A stretch of DNA of 64,000 bases, taken from NCBI RefSeq assembly GCF_000374405.1, contig NZ_KB894240.1:7285-71284 (forward strand). Direction: 5' to 3'. The stretch comes from Riemerella columbina DSM 16469 (GTDB lineage Bacteria; Bacteroidota; Bacteroidia; Flavobacteriales; Weeksellaceae). Both the position numbers and the translations under genes were made by a program. Under the pieces are notes generated by a model. The model searched no databases, was not told the origin of the DNA, and was given only the letters and a program-made list of their open reading frames with translations. Positions 27,006-35,806 of the stretch are shown here, in pieces; the first letter of the stretch is position 1; the number at the start of each line of letters is the position of its first letter.

Positions 27006-27863
27006 TCATTTAATCGTCTTTAAATAATCGCCATAACCACTTTTACCATATTTCTCTGCCGACTTTAGCAATTGTTCTTTATTAATAAAGCCTTTTTTGT
27101 AGGCAATCTCTTCAATACAAGAAATTTTAAAGCCTTGTCTTTTTTCTAAAACTTTTACAAACTCTGATGCTTCATGCAAGGAGTCAAAAGTCCCCGTATC
27201 TAACCATGCGGTACCTCGCGACATTACGCCAACTTCCAACTCACCCTTTTCAAGGTAGATTTTATTAATATCCGTAATTTCCAGCTCTCCCCTTGATGAC
27301 GGTTTTAAGTTTTTAGCAAATTCCACCACCTGATTATCATAAAAATAAAGTCCTGGCACAGCATAATTGGATTTTGGCTGTTCAGGTTTTTCTTCAATGG
27401 AAAGCACTTTATTATGATCATCAAATTCCACTACACCATAACGCTCTGGATCACTTACTTGGTAGGCAAAAACACAGCCTCCTTTCACATTGGTCTTACT
27501 TTCCAATAGTTGAGGCAATCCCGTTCCGTAGAAAATATTATCTCCTAGCACTAACGCCACAGAGTCATCTCCTATAAATTCTTCCCCCAATACAAACGCT
27601 TGAGCCAAGCCGTCTGGGCTAGGCTGTACTTTATATTGAATATCACACCCAATTTGAGAGCCATCACCTAATAGTTTTTTGAACCCTTCTTGATCGTGAG
27701 GGGTAGTAATAATCAGTATTTCTCTAATTCCTGCCAATAATAAAATGGATAGTGGGTAATACACCATGGGTTTATCATAAACAGGCATTAGTTGCTTGCT
27801 TACCGCAATGGTTAATGGGTATAGTCGTGTGCCAGAACCTCCGGCTAGTATAATTCCTTTCAT
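27006..27863 (-). CDS. rfbA: Glucose-1-phosphate thymidylyltransferase
   Basis: First enzyme of the dTDP-sugar pathway: glucose-1-phosphate plus dTTP to dTDP-glucose. The 285-residue length is typical. [20 protein letters not shown] carries the nucleotide-binding and catalytic Arg/Lys loop, KPMVYYPLS follows, and [10 protein letters not shown] and [10 protein letters not shown] lie later. Last gene of the short operon, 13 bases after rfbB. It supplies dTDP-glucose for the RfbB step. Confidence 0.95.
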   Translation of the reverse strand: MKGIILAGGSGTRLYPLTIAVSKQLMPVYDKPMVYYPLSILLLAGIREILIITTPHDQEGFKKLLGDGSQIGCDIQYKVQPSPDGLAQAFVLGEEFIGDDSVALVLGDNIFYGTGLPQLLESKTNVKGGCVFAYQVSDPERYGVVEFDDHNKVLSIEEKPEQPKSNYAVPGLYFYDNQVVEFAKNLKPSSRGELEITDINKIYLEKGELEVGVMSRGTAWLDTGTFDSLHEASEFVKVLEKRQGFKISCIEEIAYKKGFINKEQLLKSAEKYGKSGYGDYLKTIK

Positions 27864-27876
27864 GAGAGTTTATATA

Positions 27877-28956
27877 TTATTTATACTGCTTTTCATAATA
27901 TTTTTGATAAGCACCACTCGTTACATGTTCTAGCCAATCTTGATTGTTTAAAAACCAATCAATGGTTTTAGATAGACCTTCTTCAAAAGTAACACTTGGC
28001 TTCCAGCCTAAGTCTTTATTAAGTTTCGTAGCATCAATAGCATAACGCTTATCATGTCCTGGACGGTCTTTTACAAATGTAATCAACTTCTCAGAATAAC
28101 CTTTTGGACGACCTAATTTTTCATCCATTTGCTTGATGAGTTCTTTTATCAAGTCAATATTTTGCCATTCATTCCATCCACCGATGTTATAAGTTTCGCC
28201 TGTTTTAGCTTCATGGAAAATTTGGAAAATAGCTTTAGCATGATCTACTACAAACAACCAATCGCGGGTATATTTTCCATCGCCGTAGATAGGTAGAGGT
28301 TTTTCATTAATAATATTAGAGATACAAAGTGGAATCAACTTTTCTGGAAAATGATTTGGTCCGTAGTTATTAGAACAATTGGAAATAATAAAAGGCATTC
28401 CATATGTATTTCCATAAGCTCTTACCAGATGGTCGGACGCAGCTTTACTGGCAGAATATGGTGATTTAGGGTCGTAAGAAGTTTCTTCAGTAAAAAATCC
28501 TGTTTCGCCCAATGCACCATATACTTCATCGGTAGACACATGATAAAAAAGATTCTTTCTTTCTTCGTCTGGAAAATTTCCATGCGTATGTTCTGGATTA
28601 AGCGTCCAAAATTCTCTACATAAATTTAATAAATTAGCCGTTCCCATCACATTAGTATTAATAAACGCATTAGGATCGGTAATACTTCTATCCACATGGC
28701 TTTCTGCGGCTAGGTGAACTATGGCATCAGGGTTATATTTTTCAAATACTGATTTTAATTCATCAACCTTAGTAATATCTGCTTTCTCAAAAATATAATT
28801 GGGTTGACTTTCAATATCTTTAAGGTTTTCTAAATTCCCAGCATAAGTTAGCGCATCCAGATTAATAATTTTTGTATCTGGTAAATTTTTAACAAATTCT
28901 CTTACCACATGAGAACCTATAAATCCAGCACCTCCCGTTATAATAATTGATTTCAT
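27877..28956 (-). CDS. rfbB: dTDP-glucose 4,6-dehydratase
   Basis: NAD-dependent extended-SDR enzyme that makes dTDP-4-keto-6-deoxyglucose. 359 residues. GGAGFIGSHVVREF is at the N-terminus, HLAAESHVDRS follows, the catalytic Thr-Asp-Glu lies in STDEVYG, and YSASKAASDHLVRAYG carries the YxxxK pair. These define RfbB/RmlB. It follows rfbC at 22 bases. Confidence 0.95.
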   Translation of the reverse strand: MKSIIITGGAGFIGSHVVREFVKNLPDTKIINLDALTYAGNLENLKDIESQPNYIFEKADITKVDELKSVFEKYNPDAIVHLAAESHVDRSITDPNAFINTNVMGTANLLNLCREFWTLNPEHTHGNFPDEERKNLFYHVSTDEVYGALGETGFFTEETSYDPKSPYSASKAASDHLVRAYGNTYGMPFIISNCSNNYGPNHFPEKLIPLCISNIINEKPLPIYGDGKYTRDWLFVVDHAKAIFQIFHEAKTGETYNIGGWNEWQNIDLIKELIKQMDEKLGRPKGYSEKLITFVKDRPGHDKRYAIDATKLNKDLGWKPSVTFEEGLSKTIDWFLNNQDWLEHVTSGAYQKYYEKQYK

Positions 28957-28978
28957 TTTATAGTTTTACATTATATAG

Positions 28979-29524
28979 TTAATAGTTTTTTAAAGATAAA
29001 GCAGGTTGATTTTTATCTTTTTCAGAAAGTATCATCTTATCAAAAGGAATTTTCCAATCGATATTCAGTTCTTCATCATTCCAATGTACACCACCTTCTG
29101 ATTCTTTATTATAAAAGTTATCACATTTATACGCAAAAACGGCTGTATCGCTTAACACAGCAAAACCATGAGCAAAGCCTCTCGGAATATAGAGTTGTAA
29201 TTTATTCTCATTATTAAGTTCAATACCAAACCACTCTTTATAAGTTGGAGAATTTTCTCTTAAATCTACAGCTACATCCCATACCCTACCTTCTAAACAA
29301 GACACTAACTTTGCTTGAGCGTGTACGCCTTTTTGTAAGTGTAAGCCCCTAACCACACCATAAGATGATTTGGAAATATTATCTTGCACAAAATGCCCAT
29401 TCATCCCCGTCAATTGTTCAAATTTTGCTTCATTAAATTTCTCAAAAAAGTAACCTCTTTCATCTTCAAAAATGGTAGGTTCTACGATAAAACAATCTTT
29501 TAAAGGGGTTTCTTTCGCTTTCAT
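28979..29524 (-). CDS. rfbC: dTDP-4-dehydrorhamnose 3,5-epimerase
   Basis: Cupin-fold epimerase, 181 residues from the ATG at 29524 (MKAKETPLKDC). Motifs are FEDERGYFFEKFNE, GLHLQKGVHAQAKLV with the catalytic His, and LYIPRGFAHGFAVLS. An in-frame start at 29545 is TTG and adds only a short non-family leader, so the ATG is preferred. It normally works with RfbD to give dTDP-L-rhamnose, but no rfbD gene is in this window. Confidence 0.93.
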   Translation of the reverse strand: MKAKETPLKDCFIVEPTIFEDERGYFFEKFNEAKFEQLTGMNGHFVQDNISKSSYGVVRGLHLQKGVHAQAKLVSCLEGRVWDVAVDLRENSPTYKEWFGIELNNENKLQLYIPRGFAHGFAVLSDTAVFAYKCDNFYNKESEGGVHWNDEELNIDWKIPFDKMILSEKDKNQPALSLKNY

Positions 29525-29565
29525 ATATTGTATATTAGTGGACAAAAATAGGAATTTTCAATCAG

Positions 29566-30144
29566 TTAAAGAAACACTTTTAGTGTTTTAAAAATAATAC
29601 GACAATCTTCTTTAAAAGAAATACATTTTAGATACTCTAAATTCATTTTAACTTTATCTGGAAAAATCACTTCGTCATTATATTTTAATGGGTCTGACTG
29701 TTGTTTTAGTACGGTTTCTTCATTCCTATACTTAAGGCTTGCATAGGACAATAAACCTGGTTTTAACTTTAAAATTTTTCGTGCTTCATCTTGCAGTTGG
29801 TCATAATACCCACAAATATCTGGGCGAGGTCCAACAAAACTCATATCTCCTTTTAAAATATTGATTAATTGAGGTAATTCATCTAATTTGGAACGCCTCA
29901 AAAACGATCCAAAACTTGAAACCTGTCTAGATTCATCATGAATGGTTTTAAACTTATAAATTTTAAAAACCTTTGCATATTGTCCCACTCTAGTTTGTGT
30001 GAATATACCGAAAGATTTCGTATCTAGAGAGTTCAGTACCAACAAAACCAAAAGTAATGGGATACACCCCATCAATAAGGACAATGCTACAACTTTATCC
30101 AGAAAATATTTTATCTTTAAGTAAGTTATGGTACTACGGTTCAT
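29566..30144 (-). CDS. Second priming sugar-phosphate transferase
   Basis: 192-residue bacterial sugar transferase (monotopic phosphoglycosyl transferase). A membrane segment covers about 15-35. VFKIYKFKTIHDES follows, then the Asp-Glu dyad in SKLDELPQLINILKGD, and FVGPRPDICGYY. It resembles the catalytic core of PglC/WcaJ-type enzymes but differs clearly from the one at 6969. It heads the rfbC-B-A operon and lies after the tRNA terminator. ATG at 30144; an in-frame TTG one codon earlier is less likely. Substrate unknown. Confidence 0.85.
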   Translation of the reverse strand: MNRSTITYLKIKYFLDKVVALSLLMGCIPLLLVLLVLNSLDTKSFGIFTQTRVGQYAKVFKIYKFKTIHDESRQVSSFGSFLRRSKLDELPQLINILKGDMSFVGPRPDICGYYDQLQDEARKILKLKPGLLSYASLKYRNEETVLKQQSDPLKYNDEVIFPDKVKMNLEYLKCISFKEDCRIIFKTLKVFL

Positions 30145-30170
30145 CAACCAAATCTTTATTTATAGTCCTA

Positions 30171-30211
30171 AAAACAAAATACTCCCTAAGATACGAAGTT
30201 CATTAGGGAGT
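30171..30211 (-). terminator. Terminator after the CAU tRNA
   Basis: A 9-bp stem (actccctaa 30181-30189 with ttagggagt 30203-30211) is followed on the minus strand by ATTTTGTTTTT. It separates the tRNA from the rfb operon. Confidence 0.75.
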
Positions 30212-30218
30212 AATTGCG

Positions 30219-30292
30219 TGGTCCCACCTGGGCTCGAACCAGGGACCACCTGATTATGAGTCAGGTGCTCTAACCAACTGAGCTATAGGACC
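30219..30292 (-). tRNA. tRNA with CAU anticodon (elongator Met or Ile2)
   Basis: A 74-nt cloverleaf: 7-bp acceptor stem GGTCCTA/TGGGACC (one U-G pair), D-arm GCTC...GAGC, anticodon loop CTCATAA, T-loop TTCGAGC, discriminator A. CCA is not encoded. CAU may be read as elongator methionine or, if C34 is lysidinylated, as isoleucine AUA; sequence inspection does not settle this. Candidate promoter box at 30322. Confidence 0.93.
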
Positions 30293-30321
30293 TCAAAATT
30301 TGTGGTTAAATTTTGTGCTTG

Positions 30322-30329
30322 CAAAAATA
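30322..30329 (-). promoter_or_regulatory. Candidate minus-7 box TATTTTTG for the tRNA
   Basis: Fits TAnnTTTG, 30 bases upstream of the mature tRNA 5' end. Confidence 0.4.
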
Positions 30330-30359
30330 GCAAATTTTATATTACTACCAAATTTTATT

Positions 30360-30755
30360 CTATATTTCTTGGCATAATTCTACTAAAACACCATTGGTAC
30401 TTTTAGGATGTAGAAACACAACCAGCTTATTATCAGCACCTTTTTTAGGTTCTTCGGAAATAAATATAAAGTCTTCTTTCTTTAGACGCTCTATTTCATA
30501 ATGAATATCCTCAACCCCAAAAGCGATGTGATGAATGCCCTCCCCTCTTTTTTCAATAAATTTGGATATTGGACTATCCTTTCGGCTGGCTTCCAATAAT
30601 TCTACTTTAGCATCACCCAATTGATAAAAAGAAGTCGTTACCACTTCTGATTCTACACTTTCATGTTTATAATGAGATTTTCCTAAAAGTCTTTCAAAAA
30701 GCCTATCCGAATCCTCTAATGATGCTACTGCAATACCTAAATGTTCTAATTTCAT
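30360..30755 (-). CDS. mce: Methylmalonyl-CoA epimerase
   Basis: 131-residue vicinal-oxygen-chelate (glyoxalase fold) protein that interconverts (R)- and (S)-methylmalonyl-CoA in propionate/succinyl-CoA metabolism. EHLGIAVASLED gives the first metal-binding His, KVELLEASRKDSPI a metal-binding Glu, GIHHIAFGVEDI another His, and VLVELCQ the final Glu. Length and order fit MCE. No mutase genes are nearby. Divergent from mtaB, with its own candidate promoter at 30781. Confidence 0.92.
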   Translation of the reverse strand: MKLEHLGIAVASLEDSDRLFERLLGKSHYKHESVESEVVTTSFYQLGDAKVELLEASRKDSPISKFIEKRGEGIHHIAFGVEDIHYEIERLKKEDFIFISEEPKKGADNKLVVFLHPKSTNGVLVELCQEI

Positions 30756-30780
30756 ACTTTCTAGTATTTTTATCTCTAAA

Positions 30781-30788
30781 CAAAGTTA
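30781..30788 (-). promoter_or_regulatory. Candidate minus-7 box TAACTTTG for mce
   Basis: Fits TAnnTTTG, 26 bases upstream of the mce ATG. Confidence 0.45.
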
Positions 30789-30847
30789 AGCATAATCTAG
30801 AAAATATGATCCCTAAATTTAGTTTTTCTTTATTTTAATAAAATCAC

Positions 30848-30855
30848 TAAATTTG
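30848..30855 (+). promoter_or_regulatory. Candidate minus-7 box TAAATTTG for mtaB
   Basis: Fits TAnnTTTG only 10 bases before the mtaB ATG, which would give a transcript with almost no leader. Confidence 0.4.
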
Positions 30856-30865
30856 CAAATTGATT

Positions 30866-32218
30866 ATGACAACAAATTCTAGCCCTAAAACTGCGGCATA
30901 TCATACTTTAGGATGCAAATTAAATTTTGCAGAAACTTCCACTATAGCCCGCCAACTCACCGATGCAGGCTACCAAAAAGTGAGTTTTGATGACAAAGCT
31001 AGCGTGTATATCATCAATACTTGCTCTGTTACCGAAAATGCAGATAAGGAGTGTAAATATCATGTAAAGCGCGCCATAAAAGCCAATCCTGATGGCTTAG
31101 TGGTGATTGTGGGATGCTATGCTCAACTTAAACCGGAAGAAATTTCCAAAATTAATGGGGTAGATTTGGTACTCGGGGCTAAAGAAAAATTCAATATTCT
31201 TAGCTACCTTGGTGATTTAGAAAAAACCGACCATCTCGGCGTAGTGCATTCTTGTGAAATTGAAGAGGCTGATTTCTTTATCGGGTCTTATTCTATCGGC
31301 GATAGAACGCGTGCCTTTTTAAAAGTTCAAGATGGTTGCGATTATAAATGTACTTACTGCACCATTCCTTTAGCTAGAGGAATTTCTAGGTCGGATACTA
31401 TTGAAAATATCGTTAAAAATGCCAAAGAAATTGCCCATAAAGACATTAAGGAAATTGTGCTGACGGGGGTTAATATTGGGGATTATGGTAAAGGCGAATT
31501 CGGAAACAAACGCCACGAGCATACTTTTTTGGACTTGATTACCGAGCTCGACCAAATTGAAGGCATTGAAAGAATTAGAATTTCTTCCATAGAACCGAAT
31601 TTATTAAAAGACGAAAGCATTCATTTAGTGGCGAATAGCCAAAGATTTGTACCTCATTTTCATATTCCATTACAATCGGGGAGCGATGATTTATTAAAGA
31701 AAATGAAACGCCGCTACCTGACTAAATTGTATCAAAACAGAATAGAAAAAATAAAATCGGTGATGCCCGATGCTGCCATCGGAGTAGATGTTATCGTGGG
31801 ATTCCCAGGCGAAACAGAGGAACGCTTTTTAGAAACTTATCATTTTTTAAATGAACTTCCCGTTTCTTATTTCCATATTTTCACTTATTCCGAGAGAGAA
31901 AATACCGAAGCCGCTTCAATGGAGGGTGTAGTGCCAATTCCCGTAAGGAAAAAAAGAAATAAAATGCTAAGAATACTTTCCGAAAAAAAGAAAATGGCAT
32001 TTTATCAAACCCAATTGGGGAAAACATTACCCATCCTTTGGGAGCACGACAATAAAAACGGAATGATGTACGGCTTTACCGAAAACTATGTTCGTGTAAA
32101 GAAACCTTTCGACGCTAATTCTATCAACCAAATTGAGCATTTGAAACTTCATCAAATTGATGACGATGGCGTGGTGTCGGTAGTCCCTGCCTTTGAATTA
32201 TTCCTTCAAAATGCTTAA
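30866..32218 (+). CDS. mtaB: tRNA ms2t6A37 methylthiotransferase MtaB
   Basis: Radical SAM enzyme that converts t6A37 to ms2t6A37 in tRNA. 450 residues. MTTase-domain cysteines are in HTLGCKLN, INTCSVTENAD and VVGCYAQL. The radical SAM motif is CDYKCTYCTIP, and a TRAM-like C-terminus follows. CKLNFAETS and SVTENADKE are typical of MtaB and separate it from RimO and MiaB. The ATG at 30866 is used; a TTG lies two codons earlier. First gene of a plus-strand operon with dapF and mltG. Confidence 0.93.
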   Translation: MTTNSSPKTAAYHTLGCKLNFAETSTIARQLTDAGYQKVSFDDKASVYIINTCSVTENADKECKYHVKRAIKANPDGLVVIVGCYAQLKPEEISKINGVDLVLGAKEKFNILSYLGDLEKTDHLGVVHSCEIEEADFFIGSYSIGDRTRAFLKVQDGCDYKCTYCTIPLARGISRSDTIENIVKNAKEIAHKDIKEIVLTGVNIGDYGKGEFGNKRHEHTFLDLITELDQIEGIERIRISSIEPNLLKDESIHLVANSQRFVPHFHIPLQSGSDDLLKKMKRRYLTKLYQNRIEKIKSVMPDAAIGVDVIVGFPGETEERFLETYHFLNELPVSYFHIFTYSERENTEAASMEGVVPIPVRKKRNKMLRILSEKKKMAFYQTQLGKTLPILWEHDNKNGMMYGFTENYVRVKKPFDANSINQIEHLKLHQIDDDGVVSVVPAFELFLQNA

Positions 32219-32233
32219 CCTAAAATATTAATT

Positions 32234-32992
32234 ATGATTTTTTATAAATATCAAGGGACTGGCAACGATTTCGTAATGATTGATAATCGGGAAGGGACTT
32301 TCAACCTTAGTCAAAAAGAAATAGAACACCTTTGTCACCGAAGATTTGGTGTAGGTGCCGATGGATTAATTCTTCTAGAACATGATACCACCACAGATTT
32401 TAAAATGGTGTATTATAATTCTGATGGCTCGGAAAGTACCATGTGTGGCAATGGTGGACGATGCTTGGTTGCATTTGCGCATTTCTTAGGGGTTTTTAAT
32501 GAAAAATGTACTTTTAATGCAATTGATGGATTGCACGAAGCAGAAATCAATGAGGATATTGTAAAACTTAAAATGATTGATGTAGAAAGCATCACCCAAA
32601 GTTTCGATAGCACAGTGCTTAATACAGGGTCACCTCATTATGTAACTTTTATAAAAAACATTCAAGATTTTGATGTTTTTAATGAAGGGCGACGCATCAG
32701 AACTAGTGAACCTTATGCTAAAGAAGGAATCAATGTTAATTTTGTAGAACTTATTTCGGATAATGAATTATTTGTCCGCACTTACGAAAGAGGCGTAGAA
32801 GACGAAACCTACAGTTGTGGTACGGGCGTTACCGCTTCTGCATTAGCCTTAATGTTAAAGCAACCACAAAATGAAATTAATATTAAAACTTTAGGCGGTC
32901 AATTAAAAGTTTATGCCGAAGTGGCGGATAAAGGTTTTAACAAGATTTGGCTAGAAGGTCCTGCCGTACAAGTATTTAAAGGCGAATTATAA
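32234..32992 (+). CDS. dapF: Diaminopimelate epimerase
   Basis: Converts LL- to meso-diaminopimelate for lysine and peptidoglycan synthesis. The 252-residue length is normal. The two catalytic cysteines are in TMCGNGGRC and YSCGTGVTA. YQGTGNDFVMIDNR is the family N-terminus. It starts 15 bases after mtaB and is followed by mltG at 10 bases, so peptidoglycan genes are grouped here. Confidence 0.95.
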   Translation: MIFYKYQGTGNDFVMIDNREGTFNLSQKEIEHLCHRRFGVGADGLILLEHDTTTDFKMVYYNSDGSESTMCGNGGRCLVAFAHFLGVFNEKCTFNAIDGLHEAEINEDIVKLKMIDVESITQSFDSTVLNTGSPHYVTFIKNIQDFDVFNEGRRIRTSEPYAKEGINVNFVELISDNELFVRTYERGVEDETYSCGTGVTASALALMLKQPQNEINIKTLGGQLKVYAEVADKGFNKIWLEGPAVQVFKGEL

Positions 32993-33002
32993 ATCTATTA
33001 TT

Positions 33003-34028
33003 ATGAAAAAAATTATTGGACTTCTTGTCCTAATTATTATAGTTGTGGCAAGTTTTTTTAGCTACCAATACTATAAGAAAAATTATACCAGTAATGTTGT
33101 AAAAGAAGGTTTTGTCTTAATTCCATCGAATGCCAGTTTCAAGCAAATTTTAGATAGTATTTCCCCATTTCTAGCAGATAAAAAAAGTTTTGAAGAAGTG
33201 GCGATTGCAAAAAACCTGAATCAATTTCACCATGCGGGACGCTATGAAATTAAAGCCTCTATGGATAATAAAAGCATCGTGAATATGATAAAAGCGGGTA
33301 ATCAAACGCCTGAGCAATTTAGAATTATCGCTTTTGACAATGTCTACCAAATGATGGGAAGAGTCGCCAAAAAAACAGAAGTTGACTCATTAGAATTTAT
33401 TAATGGATTCGATAAAATTGCTAAACAAAAAGGACTTGAAAACGCAGAATCTCTAAAGCGATTTTTCTTTGTAGATACTTATCAATTCTTTTGGACCGTA
33501 ACACCAGAAGAATTTTTTGAGACTTTTGAAAAGCAATACCAAGATTTTTGGAATCCAGAACGGATTGCTAAAGAAAAAAAACTGGGACTTAGCCGAGACC
33601 AAATTTATGCTTTAGCCTCTATTGTCTATAAAGAATCTGGCGGTAGAACTGACGAGCAGCGTACCATTGCAGGGCTGTATCTTAACCGTTATAAAAAAGG
33701 GATGAAGTTACAATCCGACCCTACCGTAATCTATGCCATCAATCAAGCGAATCATTTTACGAAAACCATTAAACGCGTGTATTACAAAGATTTAAAAACA
33801 CCTTCCCCATACAACACTTATGCGAATGCGGGTATTCCCCCAGGTCCCATCTGTATCGTGGACAAAAGTTCCGTAGACGCAGTATTAAACCCCGAGCAGC
33901 ACAATTATATTTTTATGGCGGCTGACCCAGATAAATTAGGCTTCCATAGGTTTACAAGTAGCGATATTGAACATGCTCAAAATGCACGAGACTATCAAAA
34001 ATGGCTCAACGAGAAAAATATTAGATAA
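33003..34028 (+). CDS. mltG: Endolytic murein transglycosylase MltG
   Basis: Inner membrane lytic transglycosylase that cleaves nascent glycan strands. 341 residues: an N-terminal helix (about 3-22), a LysM-like region, then the YceG domain with the catalytic glutamate in IVYKESGGRTDEQRTIAG. LYLNRYKKGMKLQSDPTVIY and TYANAGIPPGPICIVDKSS are conserved blocks. Ends at a strong bidirectional terminator. Confidence 0.94.
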   Translation: MKKIIGLLVLIIIVVASFFSYQYYKKNYTSNVVKEGFVLIPSNASFKQILDSISPFLADKKSFEEVAIAKNLNQFHHAGRYEIKASMDNKSIVNMIKAGNQTPEQFRIIAFDNVYQMMGRVAKKTEVDSLEFINGFDKIAKQKGLENAESLKRFFFVDTYQFFWTVTPEEFFETFEKQYQDFWNPERIAKEKKLGLSRDQIYALASIVYKESGGRTDEQRTIAGLYLNRYKKGMKLQSDPTVIYAINQANHFTKTIKRVYYKDLKTPSPYNTYANAGIPPGPICIVDKSSVDAVLNPEQHNYIFMAADPDKLGFHRFTSSDIEHAQNARDYQKWLNEKNIR

Positions 34029-34031
34029 ACA

Positions 34032-34066
34032 AAAAAATCCATAACGCTAAAGGTTATGGATTTTTT
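34032..34066. terminator. Bidirectional terminator between mltG and nrdA
   Basis: A 14-bp perfect stem pairs 34032-34045 with 34053-34066 around a 7-nt loop. An A-run on one side and a T-run on the other allow it to serve both converging operons. Confidence 0.85.
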
Positions 34067-34098
34067 CTTCTCAACTTTTAATCACTTACTTTTTATTA

Positions 34099-35754
34099 TT
34101 ATGCCTCACAAGAGGAACAAGTTACAAAATTAACCATCATTTCTTTTGATACCGAAGAACTTCTTTGGTAGTATAGCGTTTTCACACCTTTCTTCCATGC
34201 TTCTATCATTAAGTAATTCACATCTTTTACAGGCATAGTCGATGGAATATTTAAATTTAAAGATTGTGCTTGGTCAATGTATTGTTGGCGCTGTGCCGCT
34301 TGAGAAATAATTTCCATTGGCGAAATTTCCTTAAAGGTCTTAAATACCGCTTTCTCTTCTTCCGTTAAACCTTCTAAATGCTGTACAGAACCATGATTAA
34401 GCATAATGGTACGCCAAGTTTCTTCGTTATCTAACTCTTTTTCTTTTAATAATTTAGCCAAGTATTTATTTTTTCGCATAAAGTTTCCTTTAGCTAAACC
34501 TGCCTTATAGTAATTAGAAGCAAACGGTTCAATTCCTGGCGAAGTTTGCCCCAAAATCGCAGAGCTAGATGTAGTAGGCGCTACTGCCATAAGTGTGGTA
34601 TTTCTCATACCGTAGCCTTTTAACAATTCTGGTTCGCCATAGATATCTGCTAACTCTTTAGAAGCCGCCTCTGCTTGTTCTCGGATGTGTCTAAAGGCTC
34701 TCGCATTAAATTGAGTCGCCTCGAAACTTTCAAAAGGAATCATATTTTTTTGTAGATAAGAGTGATAACCTAAAGCCCCCAACCCTAAAGCACGATGTTT
34801 TATTGCAAAGTTTCTTGCTCCTTGTAAATAATAATTCCCTTCGGTTTTTTCTATAAACTCTGAAAGCACCGCATCCAAGAAATAAATAGCTAACTTAACC
34901 GCATTGGTATCTTTCCACTCGTCATACAATTCTAAGTTCATAGAAGACAAGCAACAAATGAAAGATTCTTCCGCCGTAGAAGGCAACATAATTTCCGAAC
35001 AAAGGTTACTAGAGTTAATTATTAAACCTGCATCTTTATAAACTTGAGGTTTGTTTCTATTAACATTATCGGTAAAGAAAATATAAGGTAAGCCTTTTTG
35101 CTGGCGACTTTCCAGCACGCGTGCCCATATTTTTCTTTTTTCTACATCGCCGTCTATCATATCTTGCATCCAGTAATCTGGCACACAAACCCCTATGAAT
35201 AAGTTTTGAATAGGGCTACCGATATCTTTGATGGATAAAAATTCTTCGATGTCTCCATGGTCTATATCTAGATAAGCGGCAAATGCACCTCTACGCACGC
35301 CACCTTGCGATACCACATCCATAGAAGTATCAAAGAGTTTCATAAAAGATACCGCTCCAGAGGATTTACCGTTATCGGTTACGGCTGTTCCTCTGTGTCT
35401 TAATTCCCCAAAATAGCCAGAAGTACCGCCTCCAATTTTGGTTTGCATAATTACTTCTCCCATTTTATGAGTAATCCCTTCAATGCTATCTGGAATATGG
35501 ACATTAAAACAAGAAATAGGCAAACCTCTTTGCGTTCCCATATTTGCCCATACCGGCGATGAAAATGAAATCCAGCCTTTGGTAATCATTTCCTCGAAAG
35601 CAGGTTGGAGTTCTGGTTTATATAATCGTTTTGCCGCAGCGGTTGTAATTCTTTGGATTGCCCCATGAACGGTTTCGCCCTTTAAGAGATAGCCTCTATT
35701 GAGCATTTGTTCGGATTCTTCATTGAGCCACCATATTGGTTGTTGTTCTTCCAT
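34099..35754 (-). CDS. nrdA: Ribonucleoside-diphosphate reductase, large subunit (class I)
   Basis: Large subunit that reduces NDPs to dNDPs, 551 residues. ISCFNVHIPD carries one redox cysteine, SSNLCSEIMLPS the thiyl-radical cysteine and catalytic Glu, and the C-terminal CSSC pair relays electrons from thioredoxin or glutaredoxin. Compared with the roughly 760-residue E. coli protein it lacks the N-terminal ATP-cone, so dATP overall inhibition through that domain is not expected in this chain. nrdB precedes it at 52 bases. Confidence 0.94.
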   Translation of the reverse strand: MEEQQPIWWLNEESEQMLNRGYLLKGETVHGAIQRITTAAAKRLYKPELQPAFEEMITKGWISFSSPVWANMGTQRGLPISCFNVHIPDSIEGITHKMGEVIMQTKIGGGTSGYFGELRHRGTAVTDNGKSSGAVSFMKLFDTSMDVVSQGGVRRGAFAAYLDIDHGDIEEFLSIKDIGSPIQNLFIGVCVPDYWMQDMIDGDVEKRKIWARVLESRQQKGLPYIFFTDNVNRNKPQVYKDAGLIINSSNLCSEIMLPSTAEESFICCLSSMNLELYDEWKDTNAVKLAIYFLDAVLSEFIEKTEGNYYLQGARNFAIKHRALGLGALGYHSYLQKNMIPFESFEATQFNARAFRHIREQAEAASKELADIYGEPELLKGYGMRNTTLMAVAPTTSSSAILGQTSPGIEPFASNYYKAGLAKGNFMRKNKYLAKLLKEKELDNEETWRTIMLNHGSVQHLEGLTEEEKAVFKTFKEISPMEIISQAAQRQQYIDQAQSLNLNIPSTMPVKDVNYLMIEAWKKGVKTLYYQRSSSVSKEMMVNFVTCSSCEA

Positions 35755-35806
35755 GTATATAAATCTTGATTGTTTGGTGTATAATTATAGTGCTAAATTA
35801 AATTTA

